The notes beneath the pieces were generated by a model. That model saw only the letters and a program-made list of their open reading frames with translations, made no database searches and had not been told where the DNA came from. The position numbers and the translations under genes are program-made. A stretch of DNA of 41,589 bases from Alphaproteobacteria bacterium (GTDB taxonomy: Bacteria > Pseudomonadota > Alphaproteobacteria > Micropepsales > Micropepsaceae): assembly GCA_003139615.1 (NCBI GenBank), contig PLJH01000117.1, forward strand, positions 2,225-43,813, given 5' to 3'. Positions within the stretch are counted from its first letter, which is position 1. The number at the start of each line of letters is the position of its first letter. Below are positions 15,999 to 24,152 of the stretch, one piece after another.

Positions 15999-17837
15999 TC
16001 AATTGCCCTTGAGATGCACCGCGGGGAAATAGAGTCCGAGCAAGCGTCGCTTCCACCAGATGCCTTTCGCCTTCTCTGCGCCGTCGGAAAAAATGTATTC
16101 GTAGAAAGCGGCGCGCACATAGGCAGGAGGCTTGTCGGGAAACGGGTTCTTTTCGAGCAGCGCGGTCACGGTGGGTTCGTTTTGCAGGAGCTTCGTCATG
16201 AAACTCCAGAACCACGGCAGGCGCTGTGGATCGTCGAGAGCAGCGAACCACATTTGCCAGTCGAGGCGCGGCTGGTGCGGGATGTTCCAGCCGGGCGCGC
16301 GTGCGACATCGCCGGGCTTGTCGCGGAATTCGTATTCCCGCCAGGTGACGCCGTCGTCCGAGCCTTCGATGACGATCTCGTTGCGATGTGTCGTCATCAC
16401 CGAGAAGAGACCATAGGCGCTGACGATGTGCAGCGGCTCGATGACGCCGGCAACGTTTTGCGCCAGCATGGGAGGATTGCCGCCGAAGCGCGCATCCATC
16501 TCAACCAGGCTGCAAAACACGATCAACCCGGCCAGCACTCCAACGCCGATCCTGACGGGCTTCGACGGGTTCTTCGCGCGCAGCGGAAGGAAGCGGAGCC
16601 AACGCTGCGGCAGGATTTTCCGCAGTGCCGCATCGTCGAACAGCACGAGGCACAACAGCATCGTCTGCAGATTGAACCAGTTGTAGTTGCCCGTGAGCAC
16701 GATGAGGGTTTCGAGCAGCAGGAAGCCGAACGCCGCGCAGAAGCGCAGCCGGCGCGGCGCGAAGATCAGGAACGGCAGCACAAGCTCGACGACGAATGTG
16801 GTGCCCGTGGCGAATCTGAGCACGCCCGCCGGCGCATGCGCGGCATACCACGCAAGCGGCGTCGGCAAAGGCTGGGTGAGAAAGTGGTAGTTGAGCGCGG
16901 AGAGATTCCACCAATTGGGATCGCCGCTCGCAAGCTTGACCACGCCCGACATGAACATGAAGCGGAACAGCAGCCATCGCAAAAGCCAGATGCCCGGCAT
17001 GGTGGCGAAGCTCAGCACCAGCGCGAGGAAGCCGGTTTCCAGCAGGAAGGTGTCCCACTGGAACGTCATGAAGGTTTGCCCGGCATAGAACAGCGAGAGA
17101 TAGAGAACGAACAGGAGAACGAGGCAGACGCGCGGCAAGACATTGAACACAAGCAGAAGCGAGATCGCGGCACCTCCCCAGCACACGGCATGAATCGCGA
17201 AGTCGCTTGCGCTCGCCCAGAACACCATCGGCATCAGGAAGAATCGCTGGATGCCCACATGGCTCGCGATGCGGCTCGTCAAATCGGCGAGCGGCAGAAT
17301 GCCGTGACTGCCGATCAATCCTTGCGCCTGCACGGCGAATGACACGAAAGCCGCGAAATAGATCAGCCCAAACAATCGCAGGAACAGGAACGAGGCGAGA
17401 TCGTAACGCGGCGGCGTGAAATCCTTGCCCCACAGAACGAGGCTGATGCGATAGCAGGCCGGGCGCGCCGCCGCGATCGAGGCGTAAGCGAGCTCCGTGA
17501 AGATCGCAAAGCCCGGCAGATAGCGATAAAGCCAGAGCCAGAATCCTTTGCCGGGCACCTGGCTCAGGGTGCGAAAGCTCGCCTCGGCGCCGCTCGCAAA
17601 CTGTCCGTCCGGCGTGATGTATTGCACCGCGCGCTGGAAATCGGTGAGCGGAATGCCGGGATATTGCGCGCCCACATCCTGGAAGGTCCGGAATTCGACC
17701 GCATCGCCCGTCAGCTTCTGCCAATACCGCGCCCAATACCCGCAGAATCCGCAATCGCCGTCATAGATGAGACGCGGACGCGAGATCGCGGACGCATCGG
17801 CGGTGTTGGGGGGTTGATGTCCGGGTATTGGTTGCAA
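15999..17837 (-). CDS. DCC1-like thiol-disulfide domain fused to a lipase maturation factor-like membrane domain
   Basis: A 612-residue protein. Residues about 20-135 form a DCC1/DUF393 domain with the YDGDCGFCGYW motif (DxxCxxC). The remainder is a polytopic membrane region (about ten helices, 150-470) followed by a soluble C-terminal domain. Segments such as FQWDTFLLETGFLA, NWWNLSALNYHFLTQPLP and LTGNYNWFNLQTMLL match the lipase maturation factor family, which assists folding of secreted lipases in animals. Bacterial roles are unknown. The fusion suggests that the membrane protein works on disulfides of exported proteins; this is inference. It is convergent with the SDR gene. Confidence 0.88.
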   Translation of the reverse strand: MQPIPGHQPPNTADASAISRPRLIYDGDCGFCGYWARYWQKLTGDAVEFRTFQDVGAQYPGIPLTDFQRAVQYITPDGQFASGAEASFRTLSQVPGKGFWLWLYRYLPGFAIFTELAYASIAAARPACYRISLVLWGKDFTPPRYDLASFLFLRLFGLIYFAAFVSFAVQAQGLIGSHGILPLADLTSRIASHVGIQRFFLMPMVFWASASDFAIHAVCWGGAAISLLLVFNVLPRVCLVLLFVLYLSLFYAGQTFMTFQWDTFLLETGFLALVLSFATMPGIWLLRWLLFRFMFMSGVVKLASGDPNWWNLSALNYHFLTQPLPTPLAWYAAHAPAGVLRFATGTTFVVELVLPFLIFAPRRLRFCAAFGFLLLETLIVLTGNYNWFNLQTMLLCLVLFDDAALRKILPQRWLRFLPLRAKNPSKPVRIGVGVLAGLIVFCSLVEMDARFGGNPPMLAQNVAGVIEPLHIVSAYGLFSVMTTHRNEIVIEGSDDGVTWREYEFRDKPGDVARAPGWNIPHQPRLDWQMWFAALDDPQRLPWFWSFMTKLLQNEPTVTALLEKNPFPDKPPAYVRAAFYEYIFSDGAEKAKGIWWKRRLLGLYFPAVHLKGN

Positions 17838-17883
17838 GACTTTGACCAGCGTTCGCTAGGCGGTCCGCCACATTATCCCATTT

Positions 17884-17908
17884 CCCTCTACCCCGCAGGG
17901 GGAGAGGG
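17884..17908. repeat. Imperfect GC-rich hairpin
   Basis: CCCTCTACCCC (17884-17894) pairs with GGGGGAGAGGG (17898-17908) with one mismatch and a GCA loop. It lies between purB and the DCC1/LMF gene on the minus strand. No T-run follows on that strand, so it looks more like an interspersed palindrome than a terminator. Confidence 0.5.
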
Positions 17909-17918
17909 AGGAGGTGCA

Positions 17919-19223
17919 CTACTTCCCAAACACCCGCGCGAAAATCGTGTCGACATGTTTGAGGTGGTAGCCGAGGTCGAACAGGGTTTCGAGCTGTGAC
18001 ACAGGCAACGCCTTCGTCACATCTTTATCCGCCTTCAGCAGATCGAGCAGTGCGCCTTCGCCGTTCCAGGCGCGCATCGCGTTGCGCTGTACGAGGCGAT
18101 AGGACTCTTCGCGGCCGACTCCTGCTTGCGTGAGCGCAAGCAACACGCGCTGACTGTGCACGAGGCCGCGCGTGCGGTCGAGATTCTCCTGCATGCGCGC
18201 CGGATAGACGAGCAGCTTGTCGACGACGCCGGCCGCACGAACCAATGCGAAATCAAGCGTGATCGTCGCATCGGGGCCGATATAGCGCTCGACGGAAGAA
18301 TGGGAAATATCGCGCTCGTGCCACAGCGCAATGTCTTCGAGTGCGGGCGCGACATAGGCGCGGACCATGCGGGCAAGTCCCGTCAGATTCTCCGTCAGAA
18401 TCGGGTTGCGCTTGTGCGGCATGGCGGAAGAGCCCTTCTGGCCTTCCGAGAAATATTCCTCTGCCTCAAGCACTTCCGTGCGTTGCAGATGGCGGATTTC
18501 CGTGGCGAGTCTTTCGATCGATCCCGCCACCACACCAAGCGCGGCGAAATAGGCCGCATGCCGGTCGCGCGGAATCACTTGCGTGGACACCGGCTCGATC
18601 TTCAGTCCCATCGCTTTGGCGACATGGGCTTCCACATGCGGATCGATATTCGCGAAGGTGCCGATTGCGCCCGAGATCGCGCAGACGGCGATTTCCTCGC
18701 GCGCTGCCACGATCCGTGCCCGCGCGCGGACGAACTCCGCATAGAAGCCCGCCAGCTTGACGCCGAAAGTCGTGGGTTCGGCGTGGATGCCGTGGCTGCG
18801 GCCGATGGTGACGGCGTCCTTGAATTCGAAGGCGCGCTTCTTGAGCGCGGCCAAAAGCAGATCGACATCGGCGATCAGCAGATCCGCCGCGCGCGCGAGT
18901 TGAACCGACAGACAGGTGTCGAGCACGTCCGACGATGTCATGCCCTGATGCACGAAGCGCGCCTCGGGGCCCACGATCTCGGAGAGGTGGGTGAGAAACG
19001 CGATCACGTCGTGCTTCACTTCGCGTTCGATTTCATCGATGCGCTCGACGTCGAATTTCGCGTTGCGCCCTTTTTCCCAGACGGTTCGCGCTGCGTTCTT
19101 CGGAATAACGCCCAGCTCGGCCAACGCGTCGGCGGCATGCGCCTCGATTTCGAACCAGATGCGGAACTTCGTCTCCGGCGACCAGATCGCCGTCATGTCG
19201 GGTCTTGCGTAGCGGGGGATCAT
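17919..19223 (-). CDS. purB: Adenylosuccinate lyase
   Basis: A 434-residue enzyme, normal for the short bacterial PurB class. It cleaves SAICAR to AICAR and adenylosuccinate to AMP in purine synthesis. The N-terminus IPRYARPDMTAIWSPE is characteristic, and the flexible signature loop is SSAMPHKRNPI (about residues 264-274), which holds the catalytic Ser. The second active-site His region is GRSHGIHAEPTTFG. The start ending at 19223 lies 4 bases after the stop of the dehydrogenase gene and lacks its own strong ribosome binding site, so it is likely translated by coupling. A longer frame into the dehydrogenase gene is rejected. Confidence 0.96.
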   Translation of the reverse strand: MIPRYARPDMTAIWSPETKFRIWFEIEAHAADALAELGVIPKNAARTVWEKGRNAKFDVERIDEIEREVKHDVIAFLTHLSEIVGPEARFVHQGMTSSDVLDTCLSVQLARAADLLIADVDLLLAALKKRAFEFKDAVTIGRSHGIHAEPTTFGVKLAGFYAEFVRARARIVAAREEIAVCAISGAIGTFANIDPHVEAHVAKAMGLKIEPVSTQVIPRDRHAAYFAALGVVAGSIERLATEIRHLQRTEVLEAEEYFSEGQKGSSAMPHKRNPILTENLTGLARMVRAYVAPALEDIALWHERDISHSSVERYIGPDATITLDFALVRAAGVVDKLLVYPARMQENLDRTRGLVHSQRVLLALTQAGVGREESYRLVQRNAMRAWNGEGALLDLLKADKDVTKALPVSQLETLFDLGYHLKHVDTIFARVFGK

Positions 19224-19227
19224 CGGA

Positions 19228-20694
19228 TCAAGCCATCCCCAATCCGCCGAGAGCCAGATATTTGATTTCGAGATAATCCTCGATGCCGTATTTGGAGCCT
19301 TCGCGGCCAATTCCCGATTCCTTCATGCCGCCGAAGGGTGCCACTTCCGTCGAGATGATGCCCTCATTGATGCCGAGGATACCATATTCCAGCGCTTCGG
19401 CCACGCGCATGATGCGCCCCATATCCTTCGAATAGTAATAGGCGGCAAGGCCATATTCCGTGTCGTTCGCCATGCGAACCGCGTCTTCTTCCGTGTTGAA
19501 GCGGAACAGCGTCGCGACGGGTCCGAAGATCTCTTCGCGGGCGCAGGCCATTTTGGTCGTCACGTCGCGCAGAAGCGTGGGCTCGAAATAGGTGCCGCCC
19601 AGCGCATGGCGCTTGCCACCGGTCACGATCTTCGCGCCTTTGGCGGTCGCATCCTTGAGAAGCCGTTCAACTTTTTCGACGCCGTCCATATTGATCAGCG
19701 GGCCTTGCGTCACACCGTCTGCGGCGCCATCGCCCACTTTGAGCTTCGCCATGCGGCTCGCGAGTTTTTCCGCGAACGCATCATAGACGCCGTCCTGCAC
19801 CAGGAAGCGGTTGGCGCAGACGCAGGTTTGTCCCATGTTGCGGAACTTCGACAGCATCGCGCCGTCGGCTGCCGCATCGAGATCGGCGTCGTCGAACACG
19901 ATGAACGGTGCATTGCCGCCGAGCTCCAGCGATACCTTCTTCACGGTGGACGCGCATTGGCGCATCAGGAGCTTGCCGATCTCCGTCGAACCCGTGAACG
20001 AGAATTTGCGCACCAGCGGATTCTGCGTCAGCTCGCCGCCCACTTTCGCCGGCTGATTGCTGGTCACAACGTTGAACACGCCCGCGGGAATCCCCGCGCG
20101 CTCTGCGAGTTCGGCAAGCGCAAGCGCCGAGAGCGGCGTGTCCTCGGCCGGCTTGATGATGAAGGTGCAACCGGCGGCAAGCGCCGGCGCGCATTTGCGC
20201 GTGATCATCGCATTGGGGAAATTCCAAGGGGTCACCGCAGCGACGACACCGATCGGTTCCTTGAACACGAGGATGCGGCGGCCCGCCTGCGTGGTCGGAA
20301 TCACGTCGCCATAGATGCGCTTGCCCTCTTCCGCGAACCATTCGATGAACGACGCGCCATAGGCGACTTCGCCGCGGGTCTCGGCCAATGGCTTGCCCTG
20401 CTCGGCCGTCATCAGCTGGGCCAGATCTTCCTGGTTCGCCATGATGAGATCGAACCATTTGCGCAGGATGTTGGCGCGTTCCTTTGCCGTTTTCTTGCGC
20501 CAGGCCGGAAACACGCGTGCGGCGGCCTCGATGGCGCGGGCGGTTTCGCCTTCGGCCAGATCGGCGACTTCGGCGATGGTCTGGCCGGTCGCGGGATTCG
20601 TGACGGCAAAGCGCGTCCCCCTATCGGCGGAAAGCCACGCGCCGTCCACATAGGCGTCTGATTTGAGAAGCGATGGGTCTTTGAGCGTCAGCAT
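19228..20694 (-). CDS. gabD: NAD(P)-dependent succinate-semialdehyde dehydrogenase-type aldehyde dehydrogenase
   Basis: A 488-residue aldehyde dehydrogenase. It has the cofactor-binding stretch TPWNFPNAMITRKCAPALAA, the glutamate motif LELGGNAPFIVFDDAD (general base), and the nucleophile in MGQTCVCANRF, where the first Cys is catalytic and the second sits two residues on, as in GabD. The KFSFTGSTEIGK loop is also typical. The length matches GabD (about 480), and it would oxidise succinate semialdehyde to succinate in GABA breakdown. No GABA transaminase is in the window. GAGGA lies 6 bases before the ATG. It is cotranscribed with purB, an unusual partner. Confidence 0.9.
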   Translation of the reverse strand: MLTLKDPSLLKSDAYVDGAWLSADRGTRFAVTNPATGQTIAEVADLAEGETARAIEAAARVFPAWRKKTAKERANILRKWFDLIMANQEDLAQLMTAEQGKPLAETRGEVAYGASFIEWFAEEGKRIYGDVIPTTQAGRRILVFKEPIGVVAAVTPWNFPNAMITRKCAPALAAGCTFIIKPAEDTPLSALALAELAERAGIPAGVFNVVTSNQPAKVGGELTQNPLVRKFSFTGSTEIGKLLMRQCASTVKKVSLELGGNAPFIVFDDADLDAAADGAMLSKFRNMGQTCVCANRFLVQDGVYDAFAEKLASRMAKLKVGDGAADGVTQGPLINMDGVEKVERLLKDATAKGAKIVTGGKRHALGGTYFEPTLLRDVTTKMACAREEIFGPVATLFRFNTEEDAVRMANDTEYGLAAYYYSKDMGRIMRVAEALEYGILGINEGIISTEVAPFGGMKESGIGREGSKYGIEDYLEIKYLALGGLGMA

Positions 20695-20730
20695 GATGGT
20701 CCTCGGGCGGAATGGCGCCTTGGACCTCTT

Positions 20731-22323
20731 CTAGCTCCCCGGCGCGGCGGGCGAAAGTGTGCTGTTTTTGACCGGGGCGGAGGCCTCGATCAGCGATGCG
20801 GTGTAGACGGTCTTGGGCGCGCGCAGGATATCGGCCAGTGGACCGCGCTCGATCACGCGGCTGTCCTTCATGATCATTGCGTCTTCGGCGAGCGCCAGCG
20901 CAACCGTTATGTCGGAGGTGATCACGAGAAACGCCGGGCCTTCCTGGGTACGGAAATTCTTCAGCAGATCGCGCATGACGGCTTGTGCGAATGCATCGAG
21001 ACCGCGCAAAGGCTCGTCGATCACCGCCAACACCGGCGCGCTGACGATCGCGCGCGCCACCTGCAGCCTGCGCTTGTCGAAGGCGGAGAGACTTGCAACC
21101 ACGCGATTGCCGGGCAATGAAGCCAGCCCCACGCGCTTGAGCGCCACGTCGCGATAACTGGCGACCACATGCCGTGGCAGATCGAGATGGGTGCGCAGGG
21201 GTTCGGCGACCGTGTCCCAGATGGTCATGCGCGGGTCGAGCATGTCGTCCGCCCCCGCCACGAATGCCACGCGACGCCGCAACCGCGCCATCATGTTGTT
21301 CGCAAGCACGCCGATATCGACGGCATCGAACACGACCCGTCCCGACGGTGCGCGATCGAGCCCGAGCAGGATGCGCGCCAGCGTGTGCCGCCCGGATCCT
21401 TCATCGCCGATCAGTGCCAGCGACGCGCCGCGACGCAGTTCGAACGTCAGATCGTCCCGCGCGCGCCTGGGCGACGGCTTCGCCATTTCGATGCGATAGG
21501 CCTGGATGACGGGCTGACCGCGCGTGCTTGCGCGCGGTTGCGGCTTGTCGCTCAACGGAGCGGGCTGTGCTTTGAACAGGGTTTGCGTGTAGCTGTGCGC
21601 CTGCGATGTCGCGAGCCGTTCGGCGGGACCTTCTTCCACGACTTTGCCGTGGCGCATCACGATCAAACGGCCTTTGAGCCACACCGGCGTTTCGGCATTC
21701 ATCGCTGCATAGAGAATCGCAAAACCGAGGCGCGCTTGTTCCGCCAGCAGCGCACGTGTCAGTGCGCGCGCATGTCCCGGCGCGAGACCTGCCAACGCGT
21801 GATCGGCGAGCAGCAATTCCGGGTTCTGCGCGTAAGCCGCCGCAAACAATCCCCAGGCCTGCATTTCGGGCGACAATTCCGCAGGTGGTTTGTCGAGATC
21901 GATGAGCTTCGGCGCGCCGGAAAGACGCCCAAGCGCAAGACCGAGTTCCTCCTGTGCGCTCGCCCGCGGCGCGTCGAGTTTGCGCGCAACAATCCGGGTC
22001 AATTGCGAAAGCGCCGAGACGTGCCGATTCAATGGCTGTTCGAACGGCCCCGGCAGATAGGACATCCGGATTGCAGGCTTCGGGAATTTCACGGCGCGCT
22101 CCGGCGACGCATCGCCGAATTGCAACGTGCCGTCCACGATTTCGTCGCGTTCCGCCGCGCCGGCCAGCACGCGCATCAGCGCTTCCTTGCCGCAACCCGC
22201 TTCGCCGAGAATGACCAGCGTCTCGCCCGCGTCGACAGCGAGTGAAAGGCGGTCGAGTTCAGGCCGTTTCGCGCCGGGACGCGTCACGGTCAGTTCGGTG
22301 ACGGTGAGAAGGTGGCCGCTCAT
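20731..22323 (-). CDS. Fused double ABC ATPase of a peptide-type importer, with degenerate nucleotide sites
   Basis: A 530-residue protein with two ATP-binding cassettes in tandem (about 7-235 and 270-520), the layout of fused DppDF-type subunits. The key motifs are altered. Walker A of the first half is GEAGCGKE (residues 40-47), with Glu in place of Ser/Thr. Walker A of the second is GDEGSGRH (306-313), with Arg-His in place of Lys-Ser/Thr. The first Walker B is LLLADH (D174-H175, no Glu); the second is intact (VIDEP, D436-E437). The signature loops read LSPEM and LSAFD rather than LSGGQ, and the switch His is replaced (ITSD). The ATG overlaps the stop of the upstream permease (ATGA). Transport activity is therefore doubtful or unusual. 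Confidence 0.88.
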   Translation of the reverse strand: MSGHLLTVTELTVTRPGAKRPELDRLSLAVDAGETLVILGEAGCGKEALMRVLAGAAERDEIVDGTLQFGDASPERAVKFPKPAIRMSYLPGPFEQPLNRHVSALSQLTRIVARKLDAPRASAQEELGLALGRLSGAPKLIDLDKPPAELSPEMQAWGLFAAAYAQNPELLLADHALAGLAPGHARALTRALLAEQARLGFAILYAAMNAETPVWLKGRLIVMRHGKVVEEGPAERLATSQAHSYTQTLFKAQPAPLSDKPQPRASTRGQPVIQAYRIEMAKPSPRRARDDLTFELRRGASLALIGDEGSGRHTLARILLGLDRAPSGRVVFDAVDIGVLANNMMARLRRRVAFVAGADDMLDPRMTIWDTVAEPLRTHLDLPRHVVASYRDVALKRVGLASLPGNRVVASLSAFDKRRLQVARAIVSAPVLAVIDEPLRGLDAFAQAVMRDLLKNFRTQEGPAFLVITSDITVALALAEDAMIMKDSRVIERGPLADILRAPKTVYTASLIEASAPVKNSTLSPAAPGS

Positions 22324-23150
22324 GCGCGCTCGCCTTCGTCGAGGCCGGCAGCGAGACGCGCGCACAAAATGAACAATGCCAGCGCTGCCGCAGGAACCGC
22401 AGCCGTCCACCACGCATCGAAATAGACATCGCGGGCCGCTGCAATCATCAAGCCCAGATCGCGATGGGGTGGTGTTGCGCCGTAACCGAGAAAGCTGACT
22501 GTCGACAAAACGATCGTCACGGCAGCGAGCGCGCGCGCCGCGATGGAGAGAAACGAGTCGCGGAATTCATAAGTCAGATCGCGGCGCAGCAGCGCGCCCG
22601 GCGAGATGCCCGTGGCGCGCGCGAATTCTGCGTGGCGTGACTGTCCCAATGCACGTGCGCGATCGAAGGCGCGCGTAAATCCGAGAGGCGCCACGGCAAG
22701 GCCTGCAGCGAGAGGCGCCAGTCCGCGACTGGCAAGTCCGATAAACAGAATGGCAAGCAGAAGTGCGGGGATCGCGCCCAGAATTCCCGCGATGCCGCGC
22801 AACACGAACCCGATGCGATAGGGCAGGCGCGCGGCGATGAAGCCGGCGAGTCCTCCCGCGACAACGACCACGATCGCGGCGAGTCCCGCATTGGTGACGG
22901 TCACGGCCAGCGCATGCAGCGTTTCACTGAGCATATCGCGGCCGAGAACGTCGGTGCCCAACGGAAAATGGATTGACGGTGCGATCAGCGGCGGACCGAA
23001 ATCGATGGTGTCGGCCGGCGCTCGCGCCAGCACTTCGCTCAAGCCGACCGTCACGCCAATGGCGCCCAATCCGATAAAACCTACGGCACGGATCACGCCC
23101 CCAAGCGTGATCGCGGGAGCGGGCGCCTCATGTGCCGAGACGACGCTCAT
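22320..23150 (-). CDS. ABC transporter permease, DppC/OppC-like
   Basis: A 276-residue inner-membrane protein with about five or six helices. The middle carries the cytoplasmic coupling loop region (FDRARALGQSRHAEFARATG) and the end has FLGYGATPPHRDLGLMIAAA, which matches the FLGLGxxPPxPxWG stretch of DppC/OppC. The ATG ending at 23150 overlaps the stop of the preceding permease by four bases (ATGA), and its own stop overlaps the ATPase start in the same way. The three genes are one tightly coupled unit. The substrate is probably a peptide or similar compound by family; it cannot be deduced here. Confidence 0.88.
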   Translation of the reverse strand: MSVVSAHEAPAPAITLGGVIRAVGFIGLGAIGVTVGLSEVLARAPADTIDFGPPLIAPSIHFPLGTDVLGRDMLSETLHALAVTVTNAGLAAIVVVVAGGLAGFIAARLPYRIGFVLRGIAGILGAIPALLLAILFIGLASRGLAPLAAGLAVAPLGFTRAFDRARALGQSRHAEFARATGISPGALLRRDLTYEFRDSFLSIAARALAAVTIVLSTVSFLGYGATPPHRDLGLMIAAARDVYFDAWWTAAVPAAALALFILCARLAAGLDEGERA

Positions 23151-24049
23151 GGGTTGGCCTCTATTCCGGCGAGCGCGCGCGCGCCCAACGAACCCACGAA
23201 TTCGGCAAACAGCGTGATCGCGGCGAATGCGAACAACACCAGCGCGACCACGCTCCAATCGTGCAACGCGACGGATTTGAGGAACAGCACGGCCGCGCCC
23301 GGCCAGCCGAACACCCATTCCGCAACAGCGGCGGCAGAGAACAGCGACAAGGCGATCTCGCCGAGATTGGCAAGCACGCCTGCCAGCACCTGCGGCACGA
23401 GATAGAGACGATCCACTTCGAACGGCGTGAGCCCCATCATTCTGAGCCCGCGCCGATAGGGTGCATCACGCGACTCGTTTGCGGCCCGCCGAAGAGCCAG
23501 TTGCACGCCGGCGGCGCCGGCCGCACCAACGGTGAGCGCCGGCAAGGCAAGCAGGCGAAACGCGTCGCGGATCGCCGCGCCGTGACCGCTCGCAAGCGCG
23601 CTCCACAGATCGGGCGCCCCCTGCAATTGCGCGTCCCAATGGAGCACCTGAACGGAGAGCCACAGCAACGCCAACGCGGCACAGAACACGGGCGCCGCGG
23701 CGACAATCTGGATCAGAGGGGCGGCGGCTCGCGATGCACGGCCAATGCTCAAAACGATTCCGAGCGGGATTCCGATCAGGGCGGCGACGAGGGCGCCGGC
23801 CGCCACGAGTTCCAGAGTTGCCGGCAATCTCTGGGCAACTTCCTGGGCGGCGGATGCGGCGGTGATCGCACTCGACCCGAAGTCAAAGCGGACGAATTCG
23901 CCGAGTCGCGACAGGACCGTGCCGATGAAATGCGACACGCCGCCTTTCCCGGGCGGCGCGGCCTGCGCCGCGACCACAGCCGCCATCAGAATCGCGCCAA
24001 GAAGGCCCAGCGCAAAACGCCCGGCCCGCCTGAGCCCAAAACGCCACAT
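23147..24049 (-). CDS. ABC transporter permease, DppB/OppB-like
   Basis: A 300-residue inner-membrane protein; the ATG ending at 24049 is preferred because GGGGA lies about 5 bases upstream, though a GTG ending at 24067 is possible. It has an N-terminal helix, a periplasmic segment, then five helices. The coupling loop is RRGLRMMGLTPFEVDRLYLV, and the C-terminal region AEWVFGWPGAAVLFL matches the VExVFxxPGLG segment of DppB. It is the first gene of the three-gene unit. No solute-binding protein gene lies upstream; the next gene in that direction is an HlyD-type efflux adaptor. Confidence 0.88.
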   Translation of the reverse strand: MWRFGLRRAGRFALGLLGAILMAAVVAAQAAPPGKGGVSHFIGTVLSRLGEFVRFDFGSSAITAASAAQEVAQRLPATLELVAAGALVAALIGIPLGIVLSIGRASRAAAPLIQIVAAAPVFCAALALLWLSVQVLHWDAQLQGAPDLWSALASGHGAAIRDAFRLLALPALTVGAAGAAGVQLALRRAANESRDAPYRRGLRMMGLTPFEVDRLYLVPQVLAGVLANLGEIALSLFSAAAVAEWVFGWPGAAVLFLKSVALHDWSVVALVLFAFAAITLFAEFVGSLGARALAGIEANP

Positions 24050-24152
24050 AAAATCCCCGGAATCCACTCGTCCCGAAACCTACCATAGATAAGACCGGTT
24101 TCGAGGCAATTACACTTGCGTCCGCTGGCCGGCGCTTTAGTGCCGTCCGGAA

